Assembly (NCBI RefSeq): GCF_028368855.1
Contig: NZ_JAQNCY010000005.1
Coordinates: 248,001 to 312,000, forward strand
Length of the DNA stretch: 64,000 nt
Reading direction: 5' to 3'
DNA from: Leisingera sp. SS27
GTDB lineage: Bacteria; Pseudomonadota; Alphaproteobacteria; Rhodobacterales; Rhodobacteraceae
Positions 21,858 through 31,551 of this stretch are shown here, in pieces. The stretch's first letter is position 1, and every line of letters starts with the position of its first letter. The notes beneath the pieces are model-generated. The model ran no database searches. It was given only the letters and a program-made list of their open reading frames with translations, and was not told where the DNA came from. A program made the translations under genes and the position numbers.

Positions 21858-21888
21858 GATATGAGGGTTCCAGTCAGGGGAAGGTCAA
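21858..21888 (-). promoter_or_regulatory. CueR-regulated copA promoter (19-bp spacer)
   Basis: Read on the minus strand: -35 TTGACC (21883-21888), a spacer of exactly 19 bases TTCCCCTGACTGGAACCCT, then -10-like CATATC (21858-21863). The spacer holds the CueR dyad CCTTCC...GGAACC and closely resembles the Escherichia coli copA promoter. The lengthened spacer is the signature of MerR-family activated promoters. The start codon of copA lies 34 bases downstream. Confidence 0.85.
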
Positions 21889-22177
21889 GAGGTGCACCCG
21901 AAATTCCTTCCCAAAACTGGAACCCTGATGGCAAACCGCTGCAAACCGTAGGTTTTCCAACAAGCCTGAATGGCGCGGACCGTCGGCCATCTGCCGCTTT
22001 CGGGGCAAAGCCCGGCGGACCTCCCCTGTTAGGGTGCCGAGGCAATGCTTGCGCGTGCCGGTGCGCAAATGTAACGCTGGGTCATTCCGGCCTGCGGCGC
22101 AGCCGTCGGCACAGCATTCACCCCGGACCCGCCAATTGGCGGCCCGGTCCCGAAGAATAGAACGAAGGACCAGTCAC

Positions 22178-23293
<1,116 letters not shown>

Positions 23294-23320
23294 TCCCGGG
23301 ATTCATGTGAAACAGATGAA

Positions 23321-23342
23321 ACGCAGGCCTCTGGGCCTGCGT
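23321..23342. terminator. Hairpin terminator between convergent adh and spoVR genes
   Basis: ACGCAGGCC-TCTG-GGCCTGCGT, a perfect nine-pair stem with four-base loop in the 76-base gap between convergent genes; short T-containing tail on the plus side. Confidence 0.65.
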
Positions 23343-23369
23343 TGTCGCGCATAGGTTGTCAGCTGACAA

Positions 23370-24884
23370 TCAGCTTTCGGTGGTCGCTTCCACTGCGTCC
23401 AGCCGGACATCATAGCCCCAAAGCGTGCGCAGGTGTTTCAGCACCTCTTCCTGGTCGTCCTCGTCCAGGTGGATGCCATCGCGCACGGTGTGGGTCAGCT
23501 TCAGCTCCCGGTCGCCGCGCAGGTCGGCATCGGTCACTTGAATATCCGGCTCCAGATAGGCGAGGTCATACTGCTTGGCCAGATCGCGGCGGATCGCCTT
23601 GTAGCCGGCCCGATTGTGGATCTGGCTGACGACCAGATTGGGAAGCTCCGCATCATTGGTCAGGGTGAACAATTTGAACTTGCGGATCAGATGCGGCGAC
23701 AGGAACTGCTGGATGAAGCTTTCGTCGCGGTAGTTCGCCCAAGCGTCCCGCAGCACTCCGCGCCAGTCCGGGTTTCCGGCAAAGTCAGGGAACCATTCGC
23801 GATCCTCTTCGGTCGGATCCTGACAGATGCGGCGGATGTCCTGCATCATCGCAAAGCCCAGCGCATAAGGGTTGATGCCGGAATAACGCGGATCGTCATA
23901 TTCCGGCTGCATCACCACATTAGTGTGGCTGTGCAGCATTTCCATATAGGCGCCCTGAGTGATCTGGCCCTGCTCATGCAGCTTGTTGATAATGTAGTAA
24001 TGCACGAAGGTCGCGCACCCCTCGTTCATGACCTTAGTCTGTTTCTGCGGATACAGATACTGCGCCAGCATCCGCACGATGCGCAGGATCTCGCATTGCC
24101 ATGGTTCCAGCACCGGGCTGTGCTTTTCCAGGAAATACAGGATATTTTCCTGCGGCAGATTCATCATCTTGCGCCGCGCGTTGTAATCGGCGTCCTCGAC
24201 AAGCTCCAGCTTGTCCCGGCCAAGGGTTGAGTCAGTCCAGATATCCAGCACGCTCTGGCCGCTTTCGTAGCCCTCGCGCACCTTCTGCATCGCCACCAGT
24301 TCTTCGTTAGTGGGCTTGGGCGGACGGCCGTAGCGGAACACACCCTGCGACTGCATCGCATGGGCGGCGTCCAGCACTTCTTCTACAGCCATCGGGCCAT
24401 AGCGCTCCTCGCAAGCCGCGATGTAGTTTTTTGCGAACGCCAGGTAGTCGTGGATACCCGCGGCATCGGTCCATTGCTGAAAGAGATAGTTGTTTTTGAA
24501 GAAATGGTTATGCCCAAAGGCCGCATGCGCCATCACCAGCGTCTGCATCGCCATGGTGTTTTCTTCCATGTTGTAGCTGATGCAGGGGTTGGAGTTGATG
24601 ACGATTTCATAAGCCAGCCCCTGACGACCGGTGCGGTAGAGCGCCTCATCGCGGGCGAAATGCTTACCGAAGGACCAGTGCTGATACATCAGCGGCAGGC
24701 CAACGCAAGAATAGGCGTCCAGCATCTGCTCGGCTGAGATGATCTCGATCTGATTGGGGTAGACGTCCAATCCAAGGTCTTTGAGCGCGATCTGCTCAAT
24801 CGCGTCGCGCGCCTTTTCCATCAGCTCGAAGGTCCATTCCGGCCCGTCAAACAGCGGCTCGCGCGCCTTTTCAGCTGCCTGCAT
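23370..24884 (-). CDS. SpoVR family protein
   Basis: 504 residues, the usual length of the SpoVR/YcgB family. Recognisable conserved blocks: MYQHWSFGKHFARDE, YEIVINSNPCISYNMEENTMAMQTLVMAHAAFGHNHFFKNN (about 88-130) and NEGCATFVHYYIINKLHE. The His-rich middle suggests metal binding, and the family is cytoplasmic. Last gene of a prkA-yeaH-spoVR operon; its first 14 bases overlap the end of the DUF444 gene, implying coupling. Function in non-sporulating bacteria is linked to starvation and stress but the biochemical activity is not established. Confidence 0.92.
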   Translation of the reverse strand: MQAAEKAREPLFDGPEWTFELMEKARDAIEQIALKDLGLDVYPNQIEIISAEQMLDAYSCVGLPLMYQHWSFGKHFARDEALYRTGRQGLAYEIVINSNPCISYNMEENTMAMQTLVMAHAAFGHNHFFKNNYLFQQWTDAAGIHDYLAFAKNYIAACEERYGPMAVEEVLDAAHAMQSQGVFRYGRPPKPTNEELVAMQKVREGYESGQSVLDIWTDSTLGRDKLELVEDADYNARRKMMNLPQENILYFLEKHSPVLEPWQCEILRIVRMLAQYLYPQKQTKVMNEGCATFVHYYIINKLHEQGQITQGAYMEMLHSHTNVVMQPEYDDPRYSGINPYALGFAMMQDIRRICQDPTEEDREWFPDFAGNPDWRGVLRDAWANYRDESFIQQFLSPHLIRKFKLFTLTNDAELPNLVVSQIHNRAGYKAIRRDLAKQYDLAYLEPDIQVTDADLRGDRELKLTHTVRDGIHLDEDDQEEVLKHLRTLWGYDVRLDAVEATTES

Positions 24885-26208
24885 GCTGCATCCCTTTCAC
24901 CTTGGGGAGGAAGAACTCCCGGAAAATCGGATAGATGTGACCGGGCTGGGAAACCCGCTGCATTTCGAAATGCTGCGCCTGCGCCTTCACCTCGCGGTAG
25001 TTCTGCCACAGGTCTTCGCCTGCTTCCGGGTTGTTCAGCAGCATCTCCGCAGCCTCATCAACGATTTCCACATAGGCATAAAACTGGCTGACCGGCAGCA
25101 GATCGTTCAGCAGCAGGTTCTTGCAGCGCACCGAGTCATTGCCGAAGTTTTCACCGTCAGACGCCTGGGCACCATAGATGTTCCACTCATCTGGCGGATA
25201 GCGTTCCTCAATGATCTCTTTCATCTTCTCCAGCGCGGTCGACACGATGGTACCGCCGGTCTCCCGGGCATAGAAGAAGGTTTCCTCATCCACTTCCTGC
25301 GCGTGGTGGGTATGGCGCACGAACACCAGTTCGGTATGCTCATAGCAGCGCTCAAGGAACAGATGCAGCAGCAGGAAAAAGCGTTTTGCCAGATCCTTCT
25401 CGCGCTCCTGCATGGAGCCCGACACGTCCATCAGGCAGAACACAACGGCGCGTGAGTTGCGGATCTTCTCAGGCACAAAGGTATCGTAGCGCAGATCCAG
25501 CGGGTCGATGTAGCCGACCACTTTGCGCTTGCGGATGATGCCCTCCAGCCGCTTTTTCAGCGCCTCCAGGAAATCCTCCTGCGGTGGGGTGCGCTCATCC
25601 AGCGCCTCCAGCTCAGCGATCTGTTCTTCCAATTCGCGCTGGGATTTGGTGGTGGGGCGCTGCAGGGCGATACGGCGGCCCAGCGAATTGCGCATGGTGC
25701 GCACCAGGTTCAGGTTGTTTGGCGTGCCCGCAGTGGTCAGACCGGCGCGGCGGGTGCCAATGGTTTCGGTTTCCACCGTGGCCTTTTCTACCAGATCCGG
25801 AAGTTCAAGCCCCTCAAACAGGATTTCCAGGTATTCCTCCTGGGTCAGGGTGAAGGAAAACTCGTCCTCACCATCACCGTCCTCAGACGCTTGGCGGCCG
25901 CCCTGCCCGGCACCGCCCTGCGGCCGTTTGATGGTGTCGCCGACAACAAAATCCTTGTTGCCCGGCAGCACGTGGCGGCGCATGCCGCCCTTGGAGGAAT
26001 GAAAGAACCGCGGCTCCTTCAATCCCCGGGTCGGGATGGTGACCTTTTCGCCTTCATCCGGGACACCGCTTCCGCTTTGGATCGACTTCCCCCGGACCGA
26101 CTGGTCGACGCGCTCCTTAATGTTCTCGCGGGCCCGCCGCAGGAACCGCTGGCGGTTCCCGAGGCTCTTGCCCTTTGGATTGGCGCGCCTGTCGATGAAA
26201 TGATGCAT
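24871..26208 (-). CDS. YeaH/YhbH family protein (DUF444), VWA-domain
   Basis: 445 residues. The N-terminus HFIDRRANPKGKSLGNRQRF is characteristic of the family. A basic/disordered stretch follows (about 90-115, including the Gly-rich QGGAGQGGRQ). The C-terminal VWA-like domain has the MIDAS motif DVSGSMQ (about residue 271), and further family blocks GGTIVSTALEKM and YPPDEWNIYGAQASDGENF. Middle gene of the prkA-yeaH-spoVR operon. In Escherichia coli YeaG (PrkA) and YeaH act together in nitrogen-starvation stress. The exact role is unknown. Confidence 0.92.
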   Translation of the reverse strand: MHHFIDRRANPKGKSLGNRQRFLRRARENIKERVDQSVRGKSIQSGSGVPDEGEKVTIPTRGLKEPRFFHSSKGGMRRHVLPGNKDFVVGDTIKRPQGGAGQGGRQASEDGDGEDEFSFTLTQEEYLEILFEGLELPDLVEKATVETETIGTRRAGLTTAGTPNNLNLVRTMRNSLGRRIALQRPTTKSQRELEEQIAELEALDERTPPQEDFLEALKKRLEGIIRKRKVVGYIDPLDLRYDTFVPEKIRNSRAVVFCLMDVSGSMQEREKDLAKRFFLLLHLFLERCYEHTELVFVRHTHHAQEVDEETFFYARETGGTIVSTALEKMKEIIEERYPPDEWNIYGAQASDGENFGNDSVRCKNLLLNDLLPVSQFYAYVEIVDEAAEMLLNNPEAGEDLWQNYREVKAQAQHFEMQRVSQPGHIYPIFREFFLPKVKGMQHAGS

Positions 26209-26226
26209 GTTGCACAGCGCTCCTCT

Positions 26227-28161
26227 TTAGCCCGCCTTGTTGACCCGCATGTACCATTCGACCAGACGCCGCACCTGGCGGTCGGTATAGCCGTGGCCGC
26301 GCATCCGCTCGACGAACTCCTGATGCTTGCCTTCGGTTTTGCTGTCCTTTTTGGACCCGAAGGAGATTACCGGCAGCAACTCCTCAACCTGGCTGAACAT
26401 GTGCTTCTCGATCACATCGCGCAGCTTCTCATAGGAGTTCCAGGCCGGGTTCTTGCCGGTATTTGCGCGGTGGCGCAGAGCGAACTTGACCACCTCGTTG
26501 CGGAAGTCCTTGGGATTGGCGATGCCGACCGGCTTCTCGATCTTGCTAAGCTCGGCATCCAGAACCTCGCGGTTGTAGAGCTGGCCGGTATCAGGATCTT
26601 TATAATCCTGCTCCTCGATCCAGGCATCGGCATAGGAGATGTAACGGTCAAAGACGTTCTGGCCGTATTCTGTATAACTTTCGAGGTACGCCTTCTGGAT
26701 TTCGTTGCCGATGAACTCCTCATAACGGGGGGCAAGTTCGGTCTTTATGAACTCCAGATATTTTTGCTCTGTCTCCTGCGGAAACTGCTCGCGTTTGATC
26801 ATCTGCTCCAGCACATACATCAGATGCACCGGGTCCGCTGCCACCTCGTTGGTGTCGAAGTTGAAGGTGGTCGACAGCACCTTGAAGGCGAAGCGGGTGG
26901 AAATACCGTTCATCCCCTCATCCACGCCGGCGCGGTCCTGATACTCTTGCACCGTCTTCGCCTTGGGGTCGGTGTCCTTCAGGCTTTCGCCGTCATAGAC
27001 CCGCATCTTGGAGTAGAGGTTGGAATTCTCATGCGGCTTCAGGCGCGTCAGCACCGAGAAGCGGCTGAGGATCTTCAGCGTTTCAGGTGCGCATGGGGCA
27101 TCCCGCAGTTCGCTGTACTCGATCAGCTTTTCATAGATCGACGTTTCATCCGAGACCCGCAGGCAATAAGGCACCTTGACGATTGACACCCTGTCGATGA
27201 ACGCCTCGTTGTTCTTGTTATTCTTGAAAGACTGCCATTCTGACTCATTGGAATGCGCCAGGATCAGGCCATTGAACGGGATCGCGCCAAAGCTTTCGGT
27301 CCCCATGTAGTTGCCTTCCTGGGTCGCCGTCAGCAGCGGGTGCAGCATCTTGATCGGCGCCTTGAACATCTCGACAAATTCCAGAACGCCCTGGGTCGCC
27401 CGGTTCAGACCGCCGGAAAAGCTGTAGGCGTCTGGATTGTCCTGGCTGAAATGCTCCAGCTGCCGGATGTCGACTTTGCCGACGAGGGTCGAGATATCCT
27501 GATTATTCTCATCGCCCGGCTCCACCTTGGCCACACAGATCCGGCGCAGGCGCGAAGGATACAGCCGAACAACCGAGAACTTGTTGATATCGCCATCAAA
27601 TTCATCCAACCGCTGCACCGCCCAAGGCGACATCAGACCCGGCAGGCGATGCTGCGCAATACCGTATTCCTCTTCCAGAACCTTGCCCATCCGGACAGGG
27701 TCGAACAGCCCCAGCGGGCTTTCGAAAATCGGTGATATCTGGTCACCAGCTTTCAGCACATAAATCGGCTGATCCTCAACCAAGCGTTTCAGACGCTCCG
27801 CCAAAGAGGACTTGCCGCCGCCAACGGGGCCTAGCAGGTAGAGGATCTGCTTGCGTTCCTCCAGTCCCTGAGCAGCGTGGCGGAAGTATCCGACGATCCG
27901 CTCAATTGTATCTTCCATACCGAAGAAATCGTGGAAGGCGCTGTAGCGTTTGATTGTCCGGTTCTGAAAGATCGGCCCGAGCCGCGCGTCCTTGGACGTG
28001 TCCACCAGCTCCTCTTCGCCAATTGCCTTCAGCATCCTCTCGGCGACGTTCGCGTACAGGCTTGGATCGTCACGGCAGGCGTTCAAATACTCCTGCAGCG
28101 GCATTTCCTGCTCGCGCGTTTCGCCGTACTGCTCTGCAAAAAGTTCGGCAATGTCTTTCAT
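26227..28161 (-). CDS. prkA: PrkA-type serine protein kinase (AAA-like)
   Basis: 644 residues, standard for PrkA/YeaG. The N-terminal AAA-like part contains the P-loop LLGPVGGGKSSLAERL (about residues 103-118) and the arginine/sensor segments ATQEGNYMGTESFGAIPFNG and ILAHSNESEW. The C-terminal kinase-like domain includes YCLRVSDETSIYEKLI and ends VRRLVEWYMRVNKAG. First gene of the operon with yeaH (18 bases downstream) and spoVR. Probably a stress-activated kinase or ATPase hub; substrates unknown. Start ATG at 28161 preceded by AGGAGG-like sequence. Confidence 0.95.
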   Translation of the reverse strand: MKDIAELFAEQYGETREQEMPLQEYLNACRDDPSLYANVAERMLKAIGEEELVDTSKDARLGPIFQNRTIKRYSAFHDFFGMEDTIERIVGYFRHAAQGLEERKQILYLLGPVGGGKSSLAERLKRLVEDQPIYVLKAGDQISPIFESPLGLFDPVRMGKVLEEEYGIAQHRLPGLMSPWAVQRLDEFDGDINKFSVVRLYPSRLRRICVAKVEPGDENNQDISTLVGKVDIRQLEHFSQDNPDAYSFSGGLNRATQGVLEFVEMFKAPIKMLHPLLTATQEGNYMGTESFGAIPFNGLILAHSNESEWQSFKNNKNNEAFIDRVSIVKVPYCLRVSDETSIYEKLIEYSELRDAPCAPETLKILSRFSVLTRLKPHENSNLYSKMRVYDGESLKDTDPKAKTVQEYQDRAGVDEGMNGISTRFAFKVLSTTFNFDTNEVAADPVHLMYVLEQMIKREQFPQETEQKYLEFIKTELAPRYEEFIGNEIQKAYLESYTEYGQNVFDRYISYADAWIEEQDYKDPDTGQLYNREVLDAELSKIEKPVGIANPKDFRNEVVKFALRHRANTGKNPAWNSYEKLRDVIEKHMFSQVEELLPVISFGSKKDSKTEGKHQEFVERMRGHGYTDRQVRRLVEWYMRVNKAG

Positions 28162-28893
28162 CTTGGATCAAGCCTCCTGGTTAACTCGCGCCGTTCCTCC
28201 TGGCGTTTAAGATCGCGCACGGACAGAGAGTGCCCAGCACGTGGGCATGGATGTCCGCGTTAGTGTTGAGTTCTGATTTCTGCTCGGCGCCGCTTCTGGC
28301 GGTGTTACGTCCGGCTGGCCGCTCTTCGCGGCGGCCTGCGCCCGGAAACCAGGGCTATCGGCGTCGTGTTACTTACTCTCGAGCTTACACCAATTACGAA
28401 CTTCTTACTATCTGAAAGTGGTGTACTTTTAATTAATTGCCAGAAAGTTTTGCGGAAAATTATCTTCACATCCCAGCGATCACTGTTCGCACACTGCCTT
28501 TTTGAAGCGCGGCATTTCAAAGCTTTCCCCGCCGTTTGCTCTTCCTGAAACCGTCCACTCAAAGGCGGCGCCGCAGCCCTTGCAGCTCGCTCCGAAGTCT
28601 ATATTGAACGGGCGTTCGCCTCTTGCCACGGCACTGCTTTCCCCCGTGAAAGCCTGCGGAGTGACATCACAGAAGCGTGAAAAGCCTTAGAAAATCTGCG
28701 GCAGTCAGGACACGGTCGGCGACCAAATCTCCCCAAGTGCGCAGCTCATATACTAGACAGGACTGGAAAAATTGTCACATTGTGGCCTCAAAATGGCCGC
28801 AAAAGACGGCCGATGGGCAAAATTACAGGCAACGAAACCACACGCCGCCGGCCGAATTCCGGGCCACGGCGCTTTTAGATGGGCGGTAAGTTT
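28162..28893. other. Large divergent intergenic region, prkA to adhesin
   Basis: 732 bases without a supported gene. The segment 28370-28450 is AT-rich and may hold the promoters. Scanning both strands gave no convincing small protein, tRNA, repeat or terminator. Its size suggests complex regulation of the adhesin or of prkA, or an undetected small RNA. Confidence 0.4.
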
Positions 28894-31476
28894 ATGAGCA
28901 CGGTCGCATACATCACCCGCGACATGGCGGGCACTACGCAGCATGGAAATTTTTCCGAGGAAACGCTGGCAAGGCTTGATGCGTCTCATTCCAAGGACAT
29001 CTCACTGAATCTCAGGCCCGCCGATGTTGAGAGCTACTCCCGGCAGGGCAACAACCTTCATATCATGCTGGCAAACGGCCAGGAACTGGTTCTGGAGAAC
29101 TACTACTCCTTCGGGGCGTCGGGCGGCAAAAACCTGTTCCTCAGCCAGGAAGGCGAATTCATAGAAGTCGTGCTGGAAGACAAATCCGGCGGCATGCTGT
29201 TTGCCACCTACGAACCGCTCGACCTGGCAGGCAAATGGAGCGCCTACGACGATATGGTCTTTCTGGACGTCGACCGGATTGAACCGGTTGTTGCGCCCTT
29301 GGCGGCCCCGTTGTTCGGCGGCCTTGGCGCGGCAGGCGCTGCCGCAGGTGTAGTTGGCGCCGCCGCTATAGCCGGAGGCGGTGGCGGCGGTGGAACCGGC
29401 GGCGGCGGCGGTGGTGGAACCGGCGGCGGTGGTGGTGGTGGAACCGGTGGCAACAACGGCAACACCTTTGTGACAATTGACAGCGGCCAAGCTGGCGGCG
29501 ACGATACAATCAGCGGTTCCGAAGCCGCATCCGGAGTGACTCTGACAGGCACTGCCGAAGCCGGTTCCACCGTGCAAGTTACCTTTCAGGGCGTAACCCG
29601 TACAGTAACGGCCACCGATGACGGCACCTGGAGCGCGGATTTCGCCTCATCCGAAATCACCGGCGGCGAGTACGACGCGCCGATCAGCGTCACATCGACA
29701 AATGCCTCCGGTGACACGGCAACCGCCAGTTCAACGATCCGTATCGATACGGAGACCACGGTTGCAATTGAAAATGGGCAGGCCGGCGGCGACGACATGA
29801 TCAATGGCGCAGAGGCCGCAGACGGGGTGACTCTGACTGGCATTGCCGAAGCAGGCGCAGCCGTCGAAGTCACTTTCCAGGGCGTGACGCGCACGGTTAC
29901 GGCCGCGAGCGATGGCACTTGGAGTGCCGATTTTGCGGCATCCGAAATTTTGTCCGGAGAATACGACGCCGACGTGACTGCCACGGCGACCGACGCCTAT
30001 GGCAACACCGAAACGGTCACCGGCACGGTCCGGGTGGACACCATCACTTCGGTGGCGATTGATCCCAACCAGGCCGGTGGCGACGATATCGTGAGCAACG
30101 CAGAGGCCACCGCCGGGGTAACCCTGACCGGGACTGCCGAAGCGGGTGCCACGGTCAGCGTCACCGTCGAAGGCGTGACCCGCACCACCACCGCGGACTC
30201 CAGCGGCAACTGGGCTGCGGAGTTCGAAGCAGGTTCCCTGCCCTCTGGCGAATATGACACCACAGTCAGTGTCACCTCTACCGATGCTGCGGGCAATTCA
30301 GCGACGGCCACTGCAGACCTGCGCGTAGACACTTTGGTCGATCCCCTCACCGTGGACACTGCCAGCGTCGAAGGCGACGGCATCGTCAATGAAGACGAGC
30401 ACAGCGACGGTGTGACTCTGACAGGCACTGTGGAGCCAGGCTCCACGGTGGTAGTGCAACTGGGCAGTGCAACAGAAACCGCAACCGTTGACAGCAGCGG
30501 CAACTGGACTGTGGACTTCGCCGCGTCCGACATTCCGGAAGGCAGCTATGAAGCAGATGTCACCGTCACAGCAACAGACGCTGTCGGCAACATTGCGGAA
30601 ATCACCGACACTCTGACCATCGATACAGAGGTGGTGCCATTTGAAGCCGACAGCATCACCAGCGACGACATCGTCAACAACGCTGAACGCGCTGCAGGGC
30701 TGACCCTGACTGGAACCGTCGAGCCCGGTTCTTCGGTCGACGTCACCATCGAAGGCTTGACCCGCAGTGCAAGCGTGGATTCGAGTGGCAACTGGAGCGT
30801 GGAGTTCGACGCAGACGATCTGCCCGAAGGAACCTACAGCAGCAGCGCAGTTATCACGGCGACAGATCCGGCAGGCAATACCGCAACTCTGACGGAAGCC
30901 TTTGAGGTCGATACGGATTACGATGCGCCGAATGTCGGCAATATCATCGACACTGGCGCCGGCGTCACTGGTTTCTTCAGCGATGACTATGAGGACGACG
31001 ATACCGCACATGAACTGACAAGCAGTGGAGCGGTGGACGATGTCACCGGAACCTCAACTGATCTCGGTGGCGGCAACACCCTGTTCAGCTTCGATGAAAC
31101 AGTGCCAGACGGGTCGAACCTGGTGGTCAACCGCGTCGATGATGCAGGCAACAGCTCAGGCACTATGGTTGTGTTTGAAGACGGTGCTGATGCCTCCGTT
31201 CTGGACCACGCTGGCTTGTCACAGTTCAACATCGACGAGCTGAACCTGGTGCATGCGGACAACGTCGATCTGACGCTGACTGAGGCCGACATCAACGCGC
31301 TCTCAGGCAACTCTGACACGCTTACCGTACATGGCGGCTCGGATGACACGCTGACCATCACAGGCGCAACTGCCAATGGCAGCCAAACCATCGACGGTGA
31401 AACCTACGATGTCTACACCCTGGGCGACGATGGCACCACGATCCTGGTCGATGAAGACGTCAATACCGTGATCTGA
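28894..31476 (+). CDS. Type I-secreted adhesin with BapA-like prefix and five Ig-like repeats
   Basis: 860 residues with no Sec signal. Residues 1-130 resemble the BapA/LapA N-terminal prefix (beta-rich; DISLNLRPADVESYSRQGNNLHI, LVLENYY). A hydrophobic Ala/Gly stretch and three Gly7-Thr units follow (about 135-185), like the retention hinge of LapA-type adhesins. Then come five bacterial Ig-like domains of about 95 residues each (GVTLTGTAEAG and TATDDGTWSADF signatures). The tail (DNVDLTLTEADINALSG, ILVDEDVNTVI) is Asp-rich, hydrophobic-ended, typical of type I secretion signals. TolC, ABC and HlyD genes follow. ATG at 28894 was preferred over 28879 because of GGCGGTAAG just upstream. It has no RTX nonapeptides and is short for this class. 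Confidence 0.8.
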   Translation: MSTVAYITRDMAGTTQHGNFSEETLARLDASHSKDISLNLRPADVESYSRQGNNLHIMLANGQELVLENYYSFGASGGKNLFLSQEGEFIEVVLEDKSGGMLFATYEPLDLAGKWSAYDDMVFLDVDRIEPVVAPLAAPLFGGLGAAGAAAGVVGAAAIAGGGGGGGTGGGGGGGTGGGGGGGTGGNNGNTFVTIDSGQAGGDDTISGSEAASGVTLTGTAEAGSTVQVTFQGVTRTVTATDDGTWSADFASSEITGGEYDAPISVTSTNASGDTATASSTIRIDTETTVAIENGQAGGDDMINGAEAADGVTLTGIAEAGAAVEVTFQGVTRTVTAASDGTWSADFAASEILSGEYDADVTATATDAYGNTETVTGTVRVDTITSVAIDPNQAGGDDIVSNAEATAGVTLTGTAEAGATVSVTVEGVTRTTTADSSGNWAAEFEAGSLPSGEYDTTVSVTSTDAAGNSATATADLRVDTLVDPLTVDTASVEGDGIVNEDEHSDGVTLTGTVEPGSTVVVQLGSATETATVDSSGNWTVDFAASDIPEGSYEADVTVTATDAVGNIAEITDTLTIDTEVVPFEADSITSDDIVNNAERAAGLTLTGTVEPGSSVDVTIEGLTRSASVDSSGNWSVEFDADDLPEGTYSSSAVITATDPAGNTATLTEAFEVDTDYDAPNVGNIIDTGAGVTGFFSDDYEDDDTAHELTSSGAVDDVTGTSTDLGGGNTLFSFDETVPDGSNLVVNRVDDAGNSSGTMVVFEDGADASVLDHAGLSQFNIDELNLVHADNVDLTLTEADINALSGNSDTLTVHGGSDDTLTITGATANGSQTIDGETYDVYTLGDDGTTILVDEDVNTVI
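29374..29445 (+). repeat. Three tandem 24-base Gly-Thr repeats
   Basis: Three consecutive imperfect 24-base units, each encoding Gly7-Thr and each ending GGTGGAACC, at 29374-29397, 29398-29421 and 29422-29445. In frame, so copy number change would alter hinge length without breaking the gene. Confidence 0.9.
29463..30908 (+). repeat. Five tandem Ig-like protein repeats
   Basis: Units of roughly 285-300 bases begin near 29463, 29755, 30046, 30334 and 30633. Each has GDDxIxxxEAxxGVTLTGTAEAG-like entry and a TWSADF/NWSVEF centre. Units 1-3 are most alike; 4 and 5 are more diverged, so this is old duplication plus drift. Confidence 0.8.
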
Positions 31477-31482
31477 TCTGCT

Positions 31483-31511
31483 GGCCCGGCGGTACTGACT
31501 GCCGCCGGGCC
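31483..31511 (+). terminator. Hairpin between adhesin and secretion genes
   Basis: Perfect ten-pair stem GGCCCGGCGG (31483-31492) / CCGCCGGGCC (31502-31511) with nine-base loop, seven bases after the adhesin stop. No T tract follows, so partial termination or message stabilisation is more likely than full stop. Confidence 0.55.
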
Positions 31512-31551
31512 CAAGATATTAAAAGCCTTGAACAAAAGGGCGAAGAGCAGG

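Noticed and set aside
29374-29445. CRISPR-like or regulatory tandem repeat
   Set aside because: The repeats are in frame inside the adhesin gene and encode Gly7-Thr; there are no spacers.
29002-31011. Open frames opposite the adhesin gene
   Set aside because: They mirror the repeated adhesin sequence and have no ribosome site or known domain.
31025-31243. Hidden overlapping gene in the adhesin tail
   Set aside because: No ribosome site, and codon pattern follows the adhesin frame.
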